Shown here in pieces: positions 42,040-52,760 of a stretch of 64,000 nucleotides of DNA. A model generated the notes under the pieces. It was not told the origin of the DNA. It made no database searches and saw only the letters and a list, made by a program, of their open reading frames with translations. Position 1 is the first letter of the stretch, and every line of letters starts with the position of its first letter. This DNA is from Marthasterias glacialis (lineage: Eukaryota; Echinodermata; Asteroidea; Forcipulatida; Asteriidae), in assembly GCA_911728455.2 (NCBI GenBank), contig OU452229.1, positions 18,604,754-18,668,753 of the forward strand. The letters are read 5' to 3'. A program made the position numbers and the translations under genes.

Positions 42040-44880
42040 GGACCAACATGGGCACCCTCACTGAGCTGAGTATCTGAAAAACCTCCCATCCACACATTGC
42101 GTACAGCTTGTGTGATGTGCCTTTTTATAGACATTTTTTTGCCGGTTCCCTTATACAGACAGGTGTCGATCGGAAATGGGTGACGGCACGATACATTACT
42201 TTTCTTACTGTGTTTTAACAACGTTAGCATGGATGGCTAGTTAAGATTAATAAATTATTATTAAGTCTTTAACTCAGATAAGATTAAGAATACTATTTTG
42301 GTTCATACCGACATAATTATAAAGGAGGCAAAGTGGTGCCGAATTGTTTCCGAAAGTTGTTTAACTTACGTATACTCGTGACTTTAGTAACTTCCGCAAG
42401 GTTAAATCGGCAAAGGTTTGACAGGCGTTTTGAAGTCGGACACCCACAGCGGTACACGCCTGCTAAAAAAGTAATACGTGCATCTGTGTTGAAAGCAAAT
42501 ACCATTAAAGTTGTATAGCGCCCTCTCTTGTCTAAGGCGTGTTAAATTCCTCAACTTTCAGTGTAGAACATTGTGAATAATATTCTCGTCATGTAAGACA
42601 TGTTTTTCTCTTCCAATGAATGTTAAGAAGTTTTATTTTTGAAACATTTCTTTTTGTACGGGAGTTCTTTGACATCTGCTTCCCGTTCCACACTTTTCAC
42701 AGCAGACTGAGACAAAATGGGATTAATGGAAGAAAATAATTATGTTCATTAATTGGAATGACCTATATGCAATCTCCTTCAGTCTAGAACGTCTAGAGAT
42801 CATGGCACCGAAAATGTGTATTATTATCGTGACTTAATGGGCCATGCCGCAAAAGGAAACGAAAAAGAGTCCATTTTACACAAATTATTAATATTGGTTG
42901 TAGGAGCTACCCACTGATGATTGCTGCCCACCACACCCGACTCCTTTCACTGTGAACTAGTTTATTAGGTCTACATAATGTGGGAGGCCATCAGATAATA
43001 GTAACCTGGCGACTGCCTGATAACGAAATCATTTAAGTTAAAGACATAATTCTTCTGTCCTGCTCTCCACTGAAAGACAATCAAACGGGAGGTAAAACTA
43101 ATTAGATGCGTCGTGTTCATAATCATCGCGACCCTCCGTTTTTTTTTTTATATATTTTTTGTTTGTTTGTTGGGTTGTTTGTTTGTTTGTTTGTTTGTTT
43201 GTTTATCAGATTGTGCATCTTTTGAAATAATGATAAGAATAAAATCCATGGGTTTAATCAATTTTTTTTTATTGGAGTCTGCCGTTTTTCAAGCTTTCAC
43301 TGTGACTTAAACAAAAGTTGATTATAAACAAATATTTTTGCTTTAAAATGATAACTTTTATTATTATTGCTCGGTTTATTTCCACGAAAACAAAACTTCG
43401 CAGCATTAGGGAGGCTGAATTGAGTTTCAATTTTACAATATAAAAAAAAAAGTTTAAAATTTAATACCAAAAATAGACAAAAACTAGTGAATTTAACTTA
43501 ATATGAGTTTGAAAGGGCAGCAACTCAGACATGGACCACAATGACAGCAACCAGCGCCATAACTGGGGTAAAATGTTAGGGTGGGGGGCACAAGGGGGCG
43601 CATTTTTCCTAGGGGCACTTTTGGCCAATTAATGTACATCATTTGTATATTCCTTTATAAAAATAAACTTGTCAGCGCTCTTCTGACGTGTTGAGGTGGA
43701 ACAAAATACATTCTGCGTGTAAATAATACAAAATGGTTTTAAAAATATTGAAATTACTACTTAAGCTCATAAAATGTAACATTTTATTTTGGTATTTTTT
43801 TAATCTCAAATGTCCAGATTTCAAATGGGGGCACTGGGGGACGGGGTAGGCAGGGACATTTGTTGGGGGCACTTGCCCCCGAGGCCCCCCCCCCCCTTGT
43901 TACGACAGCAACTGAGACATGGACAAAAAAAATGACAGCGACTCAGATATGGATAACAATGATAATAAAAAACAACAATTGCAAAAAGACACAAATGGCA
44001 TTACAATACACATCACAATTTTGTTCAATCTATGGTGTTTCTTTTTTTTTCATTTTTTTTTTCATTTTATGTATTATTATTATTTTTTTGGAAAGGTGTT
44101 GACAAAATATTTTTCTAGTCGTTCACGAATGTGGGAAAAACATAGGTTAGCAGTAGGGTGGAAGACACCTTTGGGAATACTTTAGTCCTATACATAAAAC
44201 AATATTTGTGTTTAACCCTCAAATCGAAAGACTAGCAAAGTGTGAAGTGAAACTTCATTGAAAATTAATGTTTTAACAATGATTTTTTTCAGATTTGTTG
44301 AATCAATCATCGGGCTCACTTCCCCCCCCCCCAAAAAAAAATCTGAATTTAGTGCTCATTACACTAGACACGCCATTTTGTACAATTGGAAAAAATGAAT
44401 TGAGTCGGGAAATTTTGTTTTCATACAAAATGTATTACGATGTTTTACTCCATCAAACACAACAAGATTGAAAAGAAAAACTGATCCTAATGATTTGCGG
44501 TCAAAAACAAAATCTCTCCCCTCTCGTCCCTCAGGTGTGGAACTTAGTCTTGCTTAGTAACCGTTTTTGTTGTATTATAGTGCTCAGACCACTGGTCTTT
44601 CGGCTGGCAAATTCACTGACCGTGTATTGGAAAATCTATATGGACAAGCTCTGCCATCGTACTCATTCGTAGCAAAGACATTAAAAAAAAAAAAACTAAT
44701 TTCATGCAGCTGAGATTATTTCTTCACTTATTCGTTTTATTAGGAGCTCCGTCAAAAAGTTTCTGGCTGACTATCATCTGACTATAGGTGGCGCTTTGTA
44801 AATGTACATCAAGTGTACCCAGACTACTCCCCTATATTTCTACATAGCCATGCATTGGCATGATTGGGGTGTCTGACTGA
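42040..44880. other. Spacer between divergent GULP1 and TPK1
   Basis: No exon supported. Contains TTTG and poly-C/poly-T tracts (43140-43200, 43884, 44320) and a GC-richer patch at 42310-42530. The TPK1 promoter and any 5' UTR exon should be at its right end but cannot be pinpointed. Confidence 0.5.
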
Positions 44881-44885
44881 ACTTC

Positions 44886-45273
44886 ATGCCCATGTTGTTT
44901 TTGTGTGATGCAAATCGGTCTCGCCACAGAAGATTTCACGAGGCTCGACAACACATACACGCACAAAGTAAGCCCCAAACAATTAAAATGCCTGGAATTC
45001 CGAAAGGATTGTTACGATTATGTCGACTGGGCAGCAAAAGAAGAAGTGACAGCGCTGATCCAGAAAGCAGCCAAAAGAGTAATAATCAGGATTTAACAAA
45101 GGAGATTACAGGGTCTCCGAGACCGACTGTAAAGACTGACGACTCCAGCGGGTCAAACGCTTCGATTAACGGAGCAACTGCACAGTCATGCAATGGCATG
45201 AGCAGGGAAGTGGAGGGCATGGCATTTCCTTGTGTGAGGCGTCCGTTGTCTTGTTTAGAGGAAGGAAACAAAG
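44886..45273 (+). CDS. TPK1: TPK1 exon 1: N-terminal extension, residues 1-130
   Basis: Open from an in-frame stop at 44874-44876 to donor GTGAGC at 45274. Candidate starts are ATG 44886, ATG 44892 and ATG 44988 (residue 35). The 44988 start gives [19 protein letters not shown], a basic, leucine-rich N-terminus resembling a mitochondrial presequence. The rest is Ser/Asn/Asp-rich without a recognised domain. Leaving phase 1 (G) it joins AT of exon 2 as Asp. That junction is the evidence it belongs to TPK1. The true start and any upstream exon are undecided. Confidence 0.7.
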
Positions 45274-48200
45274 GTGAGCAAGTTATCTTTACATTAGTAA
45301 GCTTTACCTTAACTTATCTTTGTATCTTTGTCCTATTTTAAACACCTACAATGTTTGTGTATGTTTTGTTTCTTGACAATGTTTTTTTGTAAATTCAACC
45401 TTTGGTTGCGAAGCATGTGTAAATAAAGACCATTATTTAATTAAATTGAATTGAATTGAACTATGGAGGTAAATAGGTGGGAACAATCTTGTGTAAGCGA
45501 TTGAGTAGCAATAGCATGTTTTTGGCTACGCCCACTCAGCTGGTGGCAAAGGATTTTTGACATCTGGTGACAGTAAAGTGGTGAATTACTGCTTTCGGCA
45601 TGTTTCCCCTACGCCCTAGGTGTGGTGTGTTCATTTTCATAATTGATATTTTAACTACCAATTTCTTGAGAGAAAAAAAAAAAAAAAAAAGCAATAAAAT
45701 AAAGGAAGTAAAGTCAATCATTCATAAAAAAATACACCTACACGTAAGAAAGTGGGTCGGATACGGCATTTTCTACAAGAACTGTGTCTGACTGAAATCT
45801 AAGTTTTATGAAACCCACAATTATTTCATCTGCCTCTTTTTTTAACAGACATGACAGATTGTAGATTTTAGACCAGGAATGTTTGGAACAAAATAAACCT
45901 TGTCCTTCAATGTTAAAAAAAAAAAGTAATTAGAAATAAACATTTTGTTATTTAACAGCCTTAAAGGTGCTAGGTCCGATGTTTTGGACGATTTGACCCG
46001 AAAATTTTGATTTAAATAGCCTTTTTTCATGGATTCTAGGAAGTTATAAAACTAAGAATTAATTATTGTCGGGATCCCAACATTAAGCCATATCCATCAG
46101 CCATATGTACAAACAGTTTTGCCATATATTTTGTGCATTGTCCGTGGCATTTGCGAAAGTTTTTGTATCGTTTTTTTTTTTATTGAAACAGGGTCATCTG
46201 TCAAAATTCTTTCAGAGAATTTTAAATCCTTTCAGTGAAAATCGGGCCATGCAACTTTAAGTCATAACAAGTAAAAAATTATTTCAGAGTTATTGCAACT
46301 GAGTGAAAATTATGCTATTTCAGAAAACTATATTTTTATGGTGAATAAATAATTTTCATTCCAATGTTAAGCTCAATACCCTGCCACTCTAGAAGTAACA
46401 TACCTGTATTGGGGGGAACAAGTCGCGGGATATGCTGAAATTACTCCCAAAGTTGTTATCTGAAATTTTGTAAAGTGTAAAACTAAACTCCAATTCTTTG
46501 TTGATTATGTTAGCCCTCCTACTGCTAGACCATTCAAAACCATTAAAAAATTCCAACTCTAAAGTTTCCCAATTGCTATTGTACACACATGATATTATCA
46601 TTTGAACAGTGTTGATCAAGCTGTACTACCATTAACAACCATTCATAGCATAGAGGGTCCATTGATTCACCACACAGCTGTACTACCATTTGGAATGAAC
46701 CTCACAAGGCTTTGTATCAGCTTACCTACCATACAAAACCACTTGGGGAATCAAATCAAACACTGGACACAGTTACTTCACCATTCAAAACCACAGTATT
46801 GAATGGTTTCAAATGGTGCATCAACTTGTTTGAAAAAGGCTGCAAGAGTAGGATGGTTTTAATAGTTTTTTTTTGTTTTGTTACATTTTATCAGATTCAA
46901 AGGTGGCGTTAATGATTTTAAACCAACCTCTGGATGCATTACGTCAGCAACTTAAAGTTTTATGGAATCGTTCAGTATTCAAAGCTGTTGCAGATGGAGG
47001 TGCTAACAGACTGTATGAATGTGTGATTGGAAATCACCAGAAGTAAGTCTACATCGCATCATGCCTTTACCCTAAAAGTTCAGAATCTTCCAAAATTCTA
47101 TTCGTGGAGTAGTCTGAATTTGTAGGATCCGGGACCAACTTTAGGCCAAAAGAATAACAGCACTCAGCACTTATGATGTCACTTTTGCTTAAAACTACCC
47201 GGATGTCAGACAAACATTCCACCACTCGCGCGATCCCCGTATCGGCGCGCCAGAACGCAGTAGTATAGTAAACAGAGCGTATGTACTATCAGCGTAGGTG
47301 TCCGTCAGTGAAATTTGTCACATTGTCTGAGATCCGGGTACTTGTACCGCCTATTTTTAGTATTAGTGCAGAGTGCTATTGCTTATCATTGGAACAGACA
47401 TACATACTAATCTAATCAGTCCAAACATTTTGGTGTTGAGCTACCATGGAGTGGAGGACTTTGGATGATATGGGACAGTGTCTAGCCAAAGACGCTAGGA
47501 GACTTAAACAGTCCCAATTCCTCCCATATCCAATTGCCAAAGTGAAGGATACAGTAGACTGGGGCCCGGTAGGCCCAAATAACAAATTGCTTATAATCAC
47601 AGGGTCAGCCATTTCAATCTTATCAAAGTCCAAACAATTTGGTGTGGAGTTACATAGGAGAAGAGGATATAGGAGGATTGAGACCACACACAAGCCAAAC
47701 TGCCTAGTCTGAAAGGCTTAATGGAATAGGCCTAGTTAACTGGAAGTTGCCAATCACAAGATCCTAAAACAGATTGCTGAAGGTGAGGGATTAAAAGGGG
47801 GCAAGGGGATAAAAAAGGCGTTACTTGGGAAGAATCTTGAGGAATCCTGTCTTTGATGTTGCTGCATCAGTTGTGATTAGAGCTAAATCTAAAAGATGAA
47901 TGACTTATTGTGAACTTTAACTCGTCTCTTTTTCTTGTTCAGTTATATTCCAGATCTAATATCAGGGGATTTTGACTCTATACGACCAGAGATTCTCCTT
48001 TACTACCAGAGTAAGGTAAATCTAACTGCGGTAGTTTGATCTCCTATGCAACAGAGCACTAAAAGTACATGTATCGCTTTTGATTTATAAGCACCAGTCT
48101 TTTTAAGAAGTGTTCCTTATTTTTGGTGTATGTTTCGTTGAAGTGTGGGTATATATTTTTCAAGAATTGTACAACAGGGACTCCATGGTGTCTTACAGTT

Positions 48201-51200
48201 TCAAGTCGCTCTCATTTTCCAAGAAATGGAGATCTCAGGTGCAGGAAAACAATTCCAAGACTTTATGTTAGAAAAACGTACAAAAAAATTATTTTGCCCT
48301 CTGAAATAAGAACTTGTGTTATCCATTCCTTTCTTATCACAGGGGGCCAAAATAGTTAAAACGCCTGACCAGAACTACACTGATTTCACCAAATGCCTGA
48401 GACTGGTTTTGGACACAGTAGAGTGCAGCAAGCAAAAGGCAAGTTCTTTTCTGTGTGACATCACATTTTGTGCAGTGAATAACAATGTTGAAATATTAAA
48501 GGGATATTATCAGATGGGTAAATTGAGGTGAGACATGAACCATCTGTTGTTGACATGTCTCATGTATCCAACAGCAACCATGAATATTGAATCTCAGTTT
48601 ATGAAAAAGGGGCCTGACTAATTTTCCTTCAAGCCTCGGTATGGTGACAGTGATTCAGGCCTGAAACCTCACCGCCTCCATGCCCCAGGTCATTGAAGCT
48701 TGGTGCCCCTTGAAATGTTCCAGGAGAAATTGAGTTTCCCTCATAGAGATGCCCTTACAAGAACAAATTATGAGTCCTGTTGAATACTGTGCAGGCATGA
48801 GGTTTCTCAGGATTTTTCCTGATTTTTCAAGATATTCTCCAAATCCTCTGAAGCCTTCATATGTTCTTGAAAGAAGTAAAACAGAAACCAACGTGTGAGA
48901 AAGAAATAGTCTGCATTGTGTCCAAACCTGTACGTGTGGACTGGTGGTGCGCTGAGTCTGTAAACCACCTGAATTGTAAGATCTGGGAGATTCTGGCTCT
49001 AGAAGAAGCAGGAACCCAGACCTGCTAGCCATTTTTTAGGAGTTTCCACATTCATCAAATCTCATTCCTGAGTGGGGGAGAACAATGTAGCAAACAATTT
49101 GCTGTGAACCAACCTCCCGCAAAGTTATCTTGAAAATTATTCAAGAGCTATTGAAATATAACCTTACTAATGGTATGTAGTAAATGTAATCTTGCAGTGT
49201 ACTATTTTAACTTCTCTTTTTGCACCTTAGAGCACAACTTTATTATGATTTTGGCGCTTTATAATTGTCAATTATTATTATTATTATTACACACAGTAGA
49301 GTGATGCATCAGTTATTCCTGGTTCATGCTTTAATAAAATCATAAAAAAGGACACACGAATAATCCTTTGAGAATGGGCATTCACTAAGAGGTCAGCTTC
49401 TGTACTGTACATGTATTTCCTGGTTTATATGTAGAATTTTTAACATTTGTGTGATAGGTTTTGACCGAGTGGTCATATCAAAACTAATTTACGTTTCCTG
49501 TTCCTGTCAAGGTGGGTTTTACAATGGTACTTAATTTCTTTTGAGACCCCTTAGATGATACTTTAGCAAACATTAACGTACTATAAAGTCAACTTGATCA
49601 CATACTTCAAGTGTGTGTTGCTGTGGCCAAATCAAAACTAATTTATGTTTCCTGTTTACTTTCAGGTGGATTGTATCGTAGTACTTGGTGCCTTTGGAGA
49701 TCGGTTAGACCAAACGCTAGCAAACATCAACACACTTTATGAAGCCAACTTAATCACCAAACTGCCAGTGTACCTCTTAGCAGATGGGTCCCTTGGGTGT
49801 CTACTCAGACCGGTGAGTCTTTATCGTTACAAAAGGTCTTTGTCTCAAAATTTATTTGTGTTTATTTTGTTATATACCCAAACCGTGTCTTAGCGGCATG
49901 TGCATAGGGGATGTGTTTGCTTTAGAAGGTCTGCTTTTTGTCAGTACATGGCAAACATCGGTAATTGTCAAAGACCAGTCACTGCACTTTTTTTTTTGAC
50001 CCAACATCTACATGAAGTAACAAACCTGTGAAAATTTAATCGGAGTCACAAGAAAGTAGTGAAAAAAAAAAAACATCACTGTTTTCACGATTTTCAAACA
50101 TCAGATTTCAGACTCGCGAGATCAAAACTGAAATGTTTCAAGAGAAGTTTTCCACCATGACCGTCTGTATATCGTGTAGGATATGTGTAAATCTGCGAAT
50201 GTTTTACTTAAATCTTACTCATGTTCTGTAGACCCTTTACATGTAAGTGAATCTTTCTTCAAGTGATTGAGATGTCTTTGGTTTTGCAGGGGAAACATGC
50301 GATAGAAATCAATACGGGTCTTGAGAGTGAATGGTGTGGTTTGATTCCAGTTGGAAACAAATGCAGACAGGTTACAACTACAGGTCTGAAATGGAATCTC
50401 GGTAAGAACTAAGTTAGTAAGAACTGTTTGTAATACATGTACAAATTCTTAGAAAAAAACCTTTAAAAAACCTAAACATCTTGGGTAATAATATCAAGCA
50501 ATAAACCACAAGGGAAACTGACTGGATACATTTTTAAATAAATTTTGGGGTGAACAAAATAAAATTGACTGGAGCAGGATTTGAACCTGCAACCATTGGC
50601 TTTACGTACAACGCTCTACCAACTGAGCTATTTTGTCACTATCTTTGTTTGGGGGTGCCAGTTGGTAGAGCCCCTGGCTACACAGCAGTAACCGGTTGAA
50701 TGGCACCCCCAAACAACGCCAGAACTTGAGTCCTGGTACCAGACCGCCCGGCCAAAACACTCCACATAGTTTTGATGGTTATTTAATCAAATGGAGTAGT
50801 TGTTACACCATCAACTTTTCTCCTACTAAAAGATCTATTAATTTGAGCGAGTTCTTTTATCTCCTAGATCATTCCATGAGAGGACATCTTTGTTGTAATA
50901 GTGATTATCTAATACTACTTCTTACATACCGCTTAAAAAAGCAAGTTCTCTAAGTAAACTCTATCCCAAATTTCATGCAAACTTGAGTAATTTCGCAACT
51001 TCATGCAAACAAATACAAGGTTCTGGGTTTGGTAAGGATAAAAAGGTCTGGTAACCTGTACAATGTAATTGGTCATTTTAAACCCTCTTTTTCTTTCAGA
51101 CCATCAGCCAATGCAATTTGGAAGTTTGATCAGCACATCTAATACTTACGCTGAGGGGGCTGAGGTAGTGACTGTCCAGACTGACCAACCACTGCTATGG

Positions 51201-51245
51201 ACAATGGGAATCAGGAACAATGAATCAAAGTCTGCATCCAAATAG
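44886..51245 (+). CDS. TPK1: Thiamine pyrophosphokinase (7 coding exons)
   Basis: TPK transfers pyrophosphate from ATP to thiamine, giving thiamine diphosphate, the cofactor of pyruvate and 2-oxoglutarate dehydrogenases and transketolase (family knowledge). Coding exons: 44886-45273, 46895-47042, 47943-48015, 48343-48438, 49666-49812, 50290-50401, 51100-51245. Lengths sum to 1110 nt, 370 codons with stop, and all phases agree. Family hallmarks in order: [37 protein letters not shown] (metal and phosphate binding Asp residues); [51 protein letters not shown]. The enzyme part (about residue 130 on) matches the length of human TPK1 (243 residues). The N-terminal 95-129 residues are extra. Intron 4 has a GC donor. 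GULP1 is divergent upstream and SEC61G convergent downstream. Confidence 0.95.
46895..47042 (+). CDS. TPK1: TPK1 exon 2: N-terminal catalytic segment, residues 130-179
   Basis: 148 nt, in at phase 1, out at phase 2. It encodes [18 protein letters not shown] and [18 protein letters not shown], the first strand and the ADGGANRL motif of TPK. Acceptor TTTATCAG, donor GTAAGT. Confidence 0.95.
47943..48015 (+). CDS. TPK1: TPK1 exon 3: GDFDSIRPE segment, residues 179-203
   Basis: 73 nt, in at phase 2, out at phase 0. It encodes [19 protein letters not shown], then YYQSK. GDFDS is the TPK signature containing catalytic, metal-binding aspartates. Acceptor CTTGTTCAG, donor GTAAAT. Confidence 0.96.
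48343..48438 (+). CDS. TPK1: TPK1 exon 4: [11 protein letters not shown] segment, residues 204-235
   Basis: 96 nt, phase 0 on both sides. It encodes [20 protein letters not shown] and then [12 protein letters not shown]. The D-Q-x-x-TDFTK motif is diagnostic for TPK. Acceptor ATCACAG. The exon ends AAG followed by GCAAGT, a non-canonical GC donor. The nearest GT (2 nt after the GC, in GCAAGT) would change the phase and break the join. Confidence 0.94.
48655..48785 (+). repeat. Dispersed repeat family C, copy 2 (TPK1 intron 4)
   Basis: AGGCCTGAAACCTCACCGCC TCCATGCCCC, then TTGGTGCCCCTTGAAATGTT CCAGGAGAAATTGA. Matches 33005-33180. Confidence 0.55.
49469..49622 (+). pseudogene. Decayed tandem duplicate of TPK1 exon 5 and its acceptor
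   Basis: Aligned 154 bp upstream of the real exon. The intron part ATCAAAACTAATTTACGTTT matches the real ATCAAAACTAATTTATGTTT. The acceptor is damaged but still AG (CTGTCAAG). Then GTGGGTTTTACAATGGTACT corresponds to GTGGATTGTATCGTAGTACT, and further matches include TTAGATGATACTTTAGCAAA and TCAACTTGATCAC. Frame-wise it has TGA at 49542-49544 in place of the Gly codon and a 2-nt deletion about 70 nt in, so it cannot code. It is an exon relic inside intron 4. Confidence 0.85.
49666..49812 (+). CDS. TPK1: TPK1 exon 5: residues 236-284
   Basis: 147 nt, phase 0 on both sides. [20 protein letters not shown] aligns with the family's VIVTLGGLAGRFDQ-type loop that shapes the thiamine/ATP site. It is followed by [20 protein letters not shown]. 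Acceptor TTACTTTCAG, donor GTGAGT. A degraded tandem copy lies just upstream. Confidence 0.95.
50290..50401 (+). CDS. TPK1: TPK1 exon 6: thiamine-binding segment, residues 285-322
   Basis: 112 nt, in at phase 0, out at phase 1. It encodes [20 protein letters not shown] then [17 protein letters not shown]. The [10 protein letters not shown] motif is nearly invariant in eukaryotic TPKs. Acceptor GGTTTTGCAG, donor GTAAGA. Confidence 0.97.
50566..50735 (-). mobile_element. tRNA-like SINE head in a TPK1 intron
   Basis: The minus strand contains ATAGCTCAGTTGGTAGAGCG (A box) and GCAGGTTCAAATCCTGC (T arm with B box), but acceptor and anticodon stems do not pair. An inverted tRNA-like piece (GCCAGTTGGTAGAGCCCCTG) adjoins it. 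A related arrangement lies at 2670-2860. Confidence 0.55.
51100..51245 (+). CDS. TPK1: TPK1 exon 7: C-terminus and stop, residues 322-369
   Basis: 146 nt. It encodes [20 protein letters not shown], then [16 protein letters not shown] and a short tail SASK ending in TAG. SxSN and PLLWTM are conserved. The tail is about ten residues longer than in the human protein. Acceptor TTTCTTTCAG. Confidence 0.96.
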
Positions 51246-51269
51246 CAGGAGCTTCAACTCTCAGGCCAG

Positions 51270-51468
51270 GGCCAAATGTCATATAGCTGCTTACAGAACA
51301 AAATATTGCTTACAAAATTTCTTTTGAGCAAAAATGAGCAGGAAACCAGTCACAGATGGTACACGTGACATGGCATTTTGGCTGGTAACCTTATTCTGGT
51401 AAGCACAATTTTGTTGTGCTTGGCAAGTTTTTGTGCTTAAGCAGCTCTATGAAATTGGGCTCATGTCT
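51270..51468. mobile_element. Family A inverted-repeat element, 25 bp after the TPK1 stop
   Basis: Left end GGGCCAAATGTCATATAGCT, right end AGCTCTATGAAATTGGGCTC. The middle has AGCAGGAAACCAGTCACAGA and TGGCATTTTGGCTGGTAACC. It probably lies in the TPK1 3' UTR. Confidence 0.7.
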
Positions 51469-51564
51469 GAACAGAAGGGTTCAACTGTACGACTGGATGG
51501 ATTGCTGTTTGCTTAGTAATCTTGGTCAAGCTTGAAGCTTTCTTGAATCCTCTGTTTGAATCCA

Positions 51565-51768
51565 GGCTTGATTTCATTGAGCTAATTAAGCACAACATTC
51601 TGCTTAACAATTTTCTGCTAAGCAAAAATTAGCAGGAAACCAGTCACAGAAGGATCATGCGGAATGGTATTTTGGCTGGTTACCTTATTTCAGTCAGCAG
51701 AAATGTTTAGTGCTTGGCTAGTTTTGGTTTTTTAAAGTAGCTCTATGAAATTAGGCCCTGGCTTCAGT
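51565..51768. mobile_element. Second family A element behind TPK1
   Basis: Left end CTTGATTTCATTGAGCTAAT, right end AGCTCTATGAAATTAGGCCC. The middle matches the previous copy (AGCAGGAAACCAGTCACAGA). Same orientation, about 100 bp apart from it. Confidence 0.65.
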
Positions 51769-52621
51769 GAACTCCATTTTGATTCTTTATTAGCTGAAAG
51801 AACATGCCTTCCAAAGCCAGAGCCAAAGATGCAGTTTCAAAATTGCATTTTAAATCATGTAATGGTCATTATAATGTATTGTTTATGACGTCATTTTTTA
51901 TCCTAACACCTCAGACATTTCAACCTGATATTGTCCCGTTTCCATCAACTCCCTACTGTGTATATTGACTGCTTTGTATTGATATGCCTGGCCCCATGCC
52001 AAGCATGGTTACTTTGGGGATGCAGTTATGTATTTCTGAAATGTTGAATTTCTCAAATGTAGGCCAACCCAGAGGAATGATGTGGATGGAATTGGGAGGT
52101 TTAGAAATACAAGTGATATCTTTAAGTTTAAAATGGTGTATGACTAGATGGTGTATTTATCTTGGGTGGGTTAGAGCACACAAATAATGGAAATATTGAT
52201 AGCAAAATAACAGTGATGTACAAACAAGTTTTTATGATGGAGCCACGTTTTAAAAACAAGGAAGTTTTTTTTAAGAAGAAAATTTTAGAAATTTATTCAA
52301 GGATTTATTTTTTATATTTACTGACAGAGTCTTTATTTTATTCCCTGTTCTGAATCTGAGATTTGTCCCACCTACATGTCTTATTTATTATTCTAGGTTA
52401 TTTTTCCTTCAGAAATGATAGCCAAAGTAAACTCTTTCTCAACTTAAGAATTAAATGCAGCAGTTGATCAGTACTACAAGTATTTTGCCATTCCTGCGGT
52501 AACAGTGTTGGCTCGCAGAGTTCGATACCTGCAACTGTGGTTGGTGTTTACAACAGTATCATAAGGATGGTATATGTCAAAAAATACCCACTACTAATTA
52601 CAGAGTTTCAATCGGCCTCTG

Positions 52622-52760
52622 CCACCGGGCATGCTCGGTAGTCTAGCAGTTAAGATATCTGATCAAGAATCGGGGGGGGGGGGGGGGGGGGGGGGGTTAG
52701 AATCCCACCAGAGTAGCCTAATGGACTCGGAAATTACAGAGAAATGACCCCTTGCACGCA
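52622..52760 (+). mobile_element. tRNA-derived SINE with long G tract
   Basis: A-box-like GGTAGTCTAGCAGTTAAGA, a run of more than 20 G, then TTAGAATCCCACCAGAGTAG CC. Same family as 9.6 kb in plus orientation. Confidence 0.5.

Noticed and set aside
44905..45096. 63-codon frame overlapping TPK1 exon 1
   Set aside because: A different frame from the one that joins TPK1 exon 2 in phase, with no similarity.
47446..47712. 88-codon plus-strand and 93-codon minus-strand frames in TPK1 intron 2
   Set aside because: Neither has splice sites in phase with TPK1 nor known similarity; kept only as part of a repeat observation.
50566..50640. Possible tRNA gene
   Set aside because: A and B boxes are good, but the acceptor and anticodon stems do not pair, and a second inverted tRNA-like arm adjoins it; a SINE is the better explanation.
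52671..52697. Long G tract as a functional motif
   Set aside because: Simple homopolymer inside a SINE copy, prone to sequencing and assembly length error.
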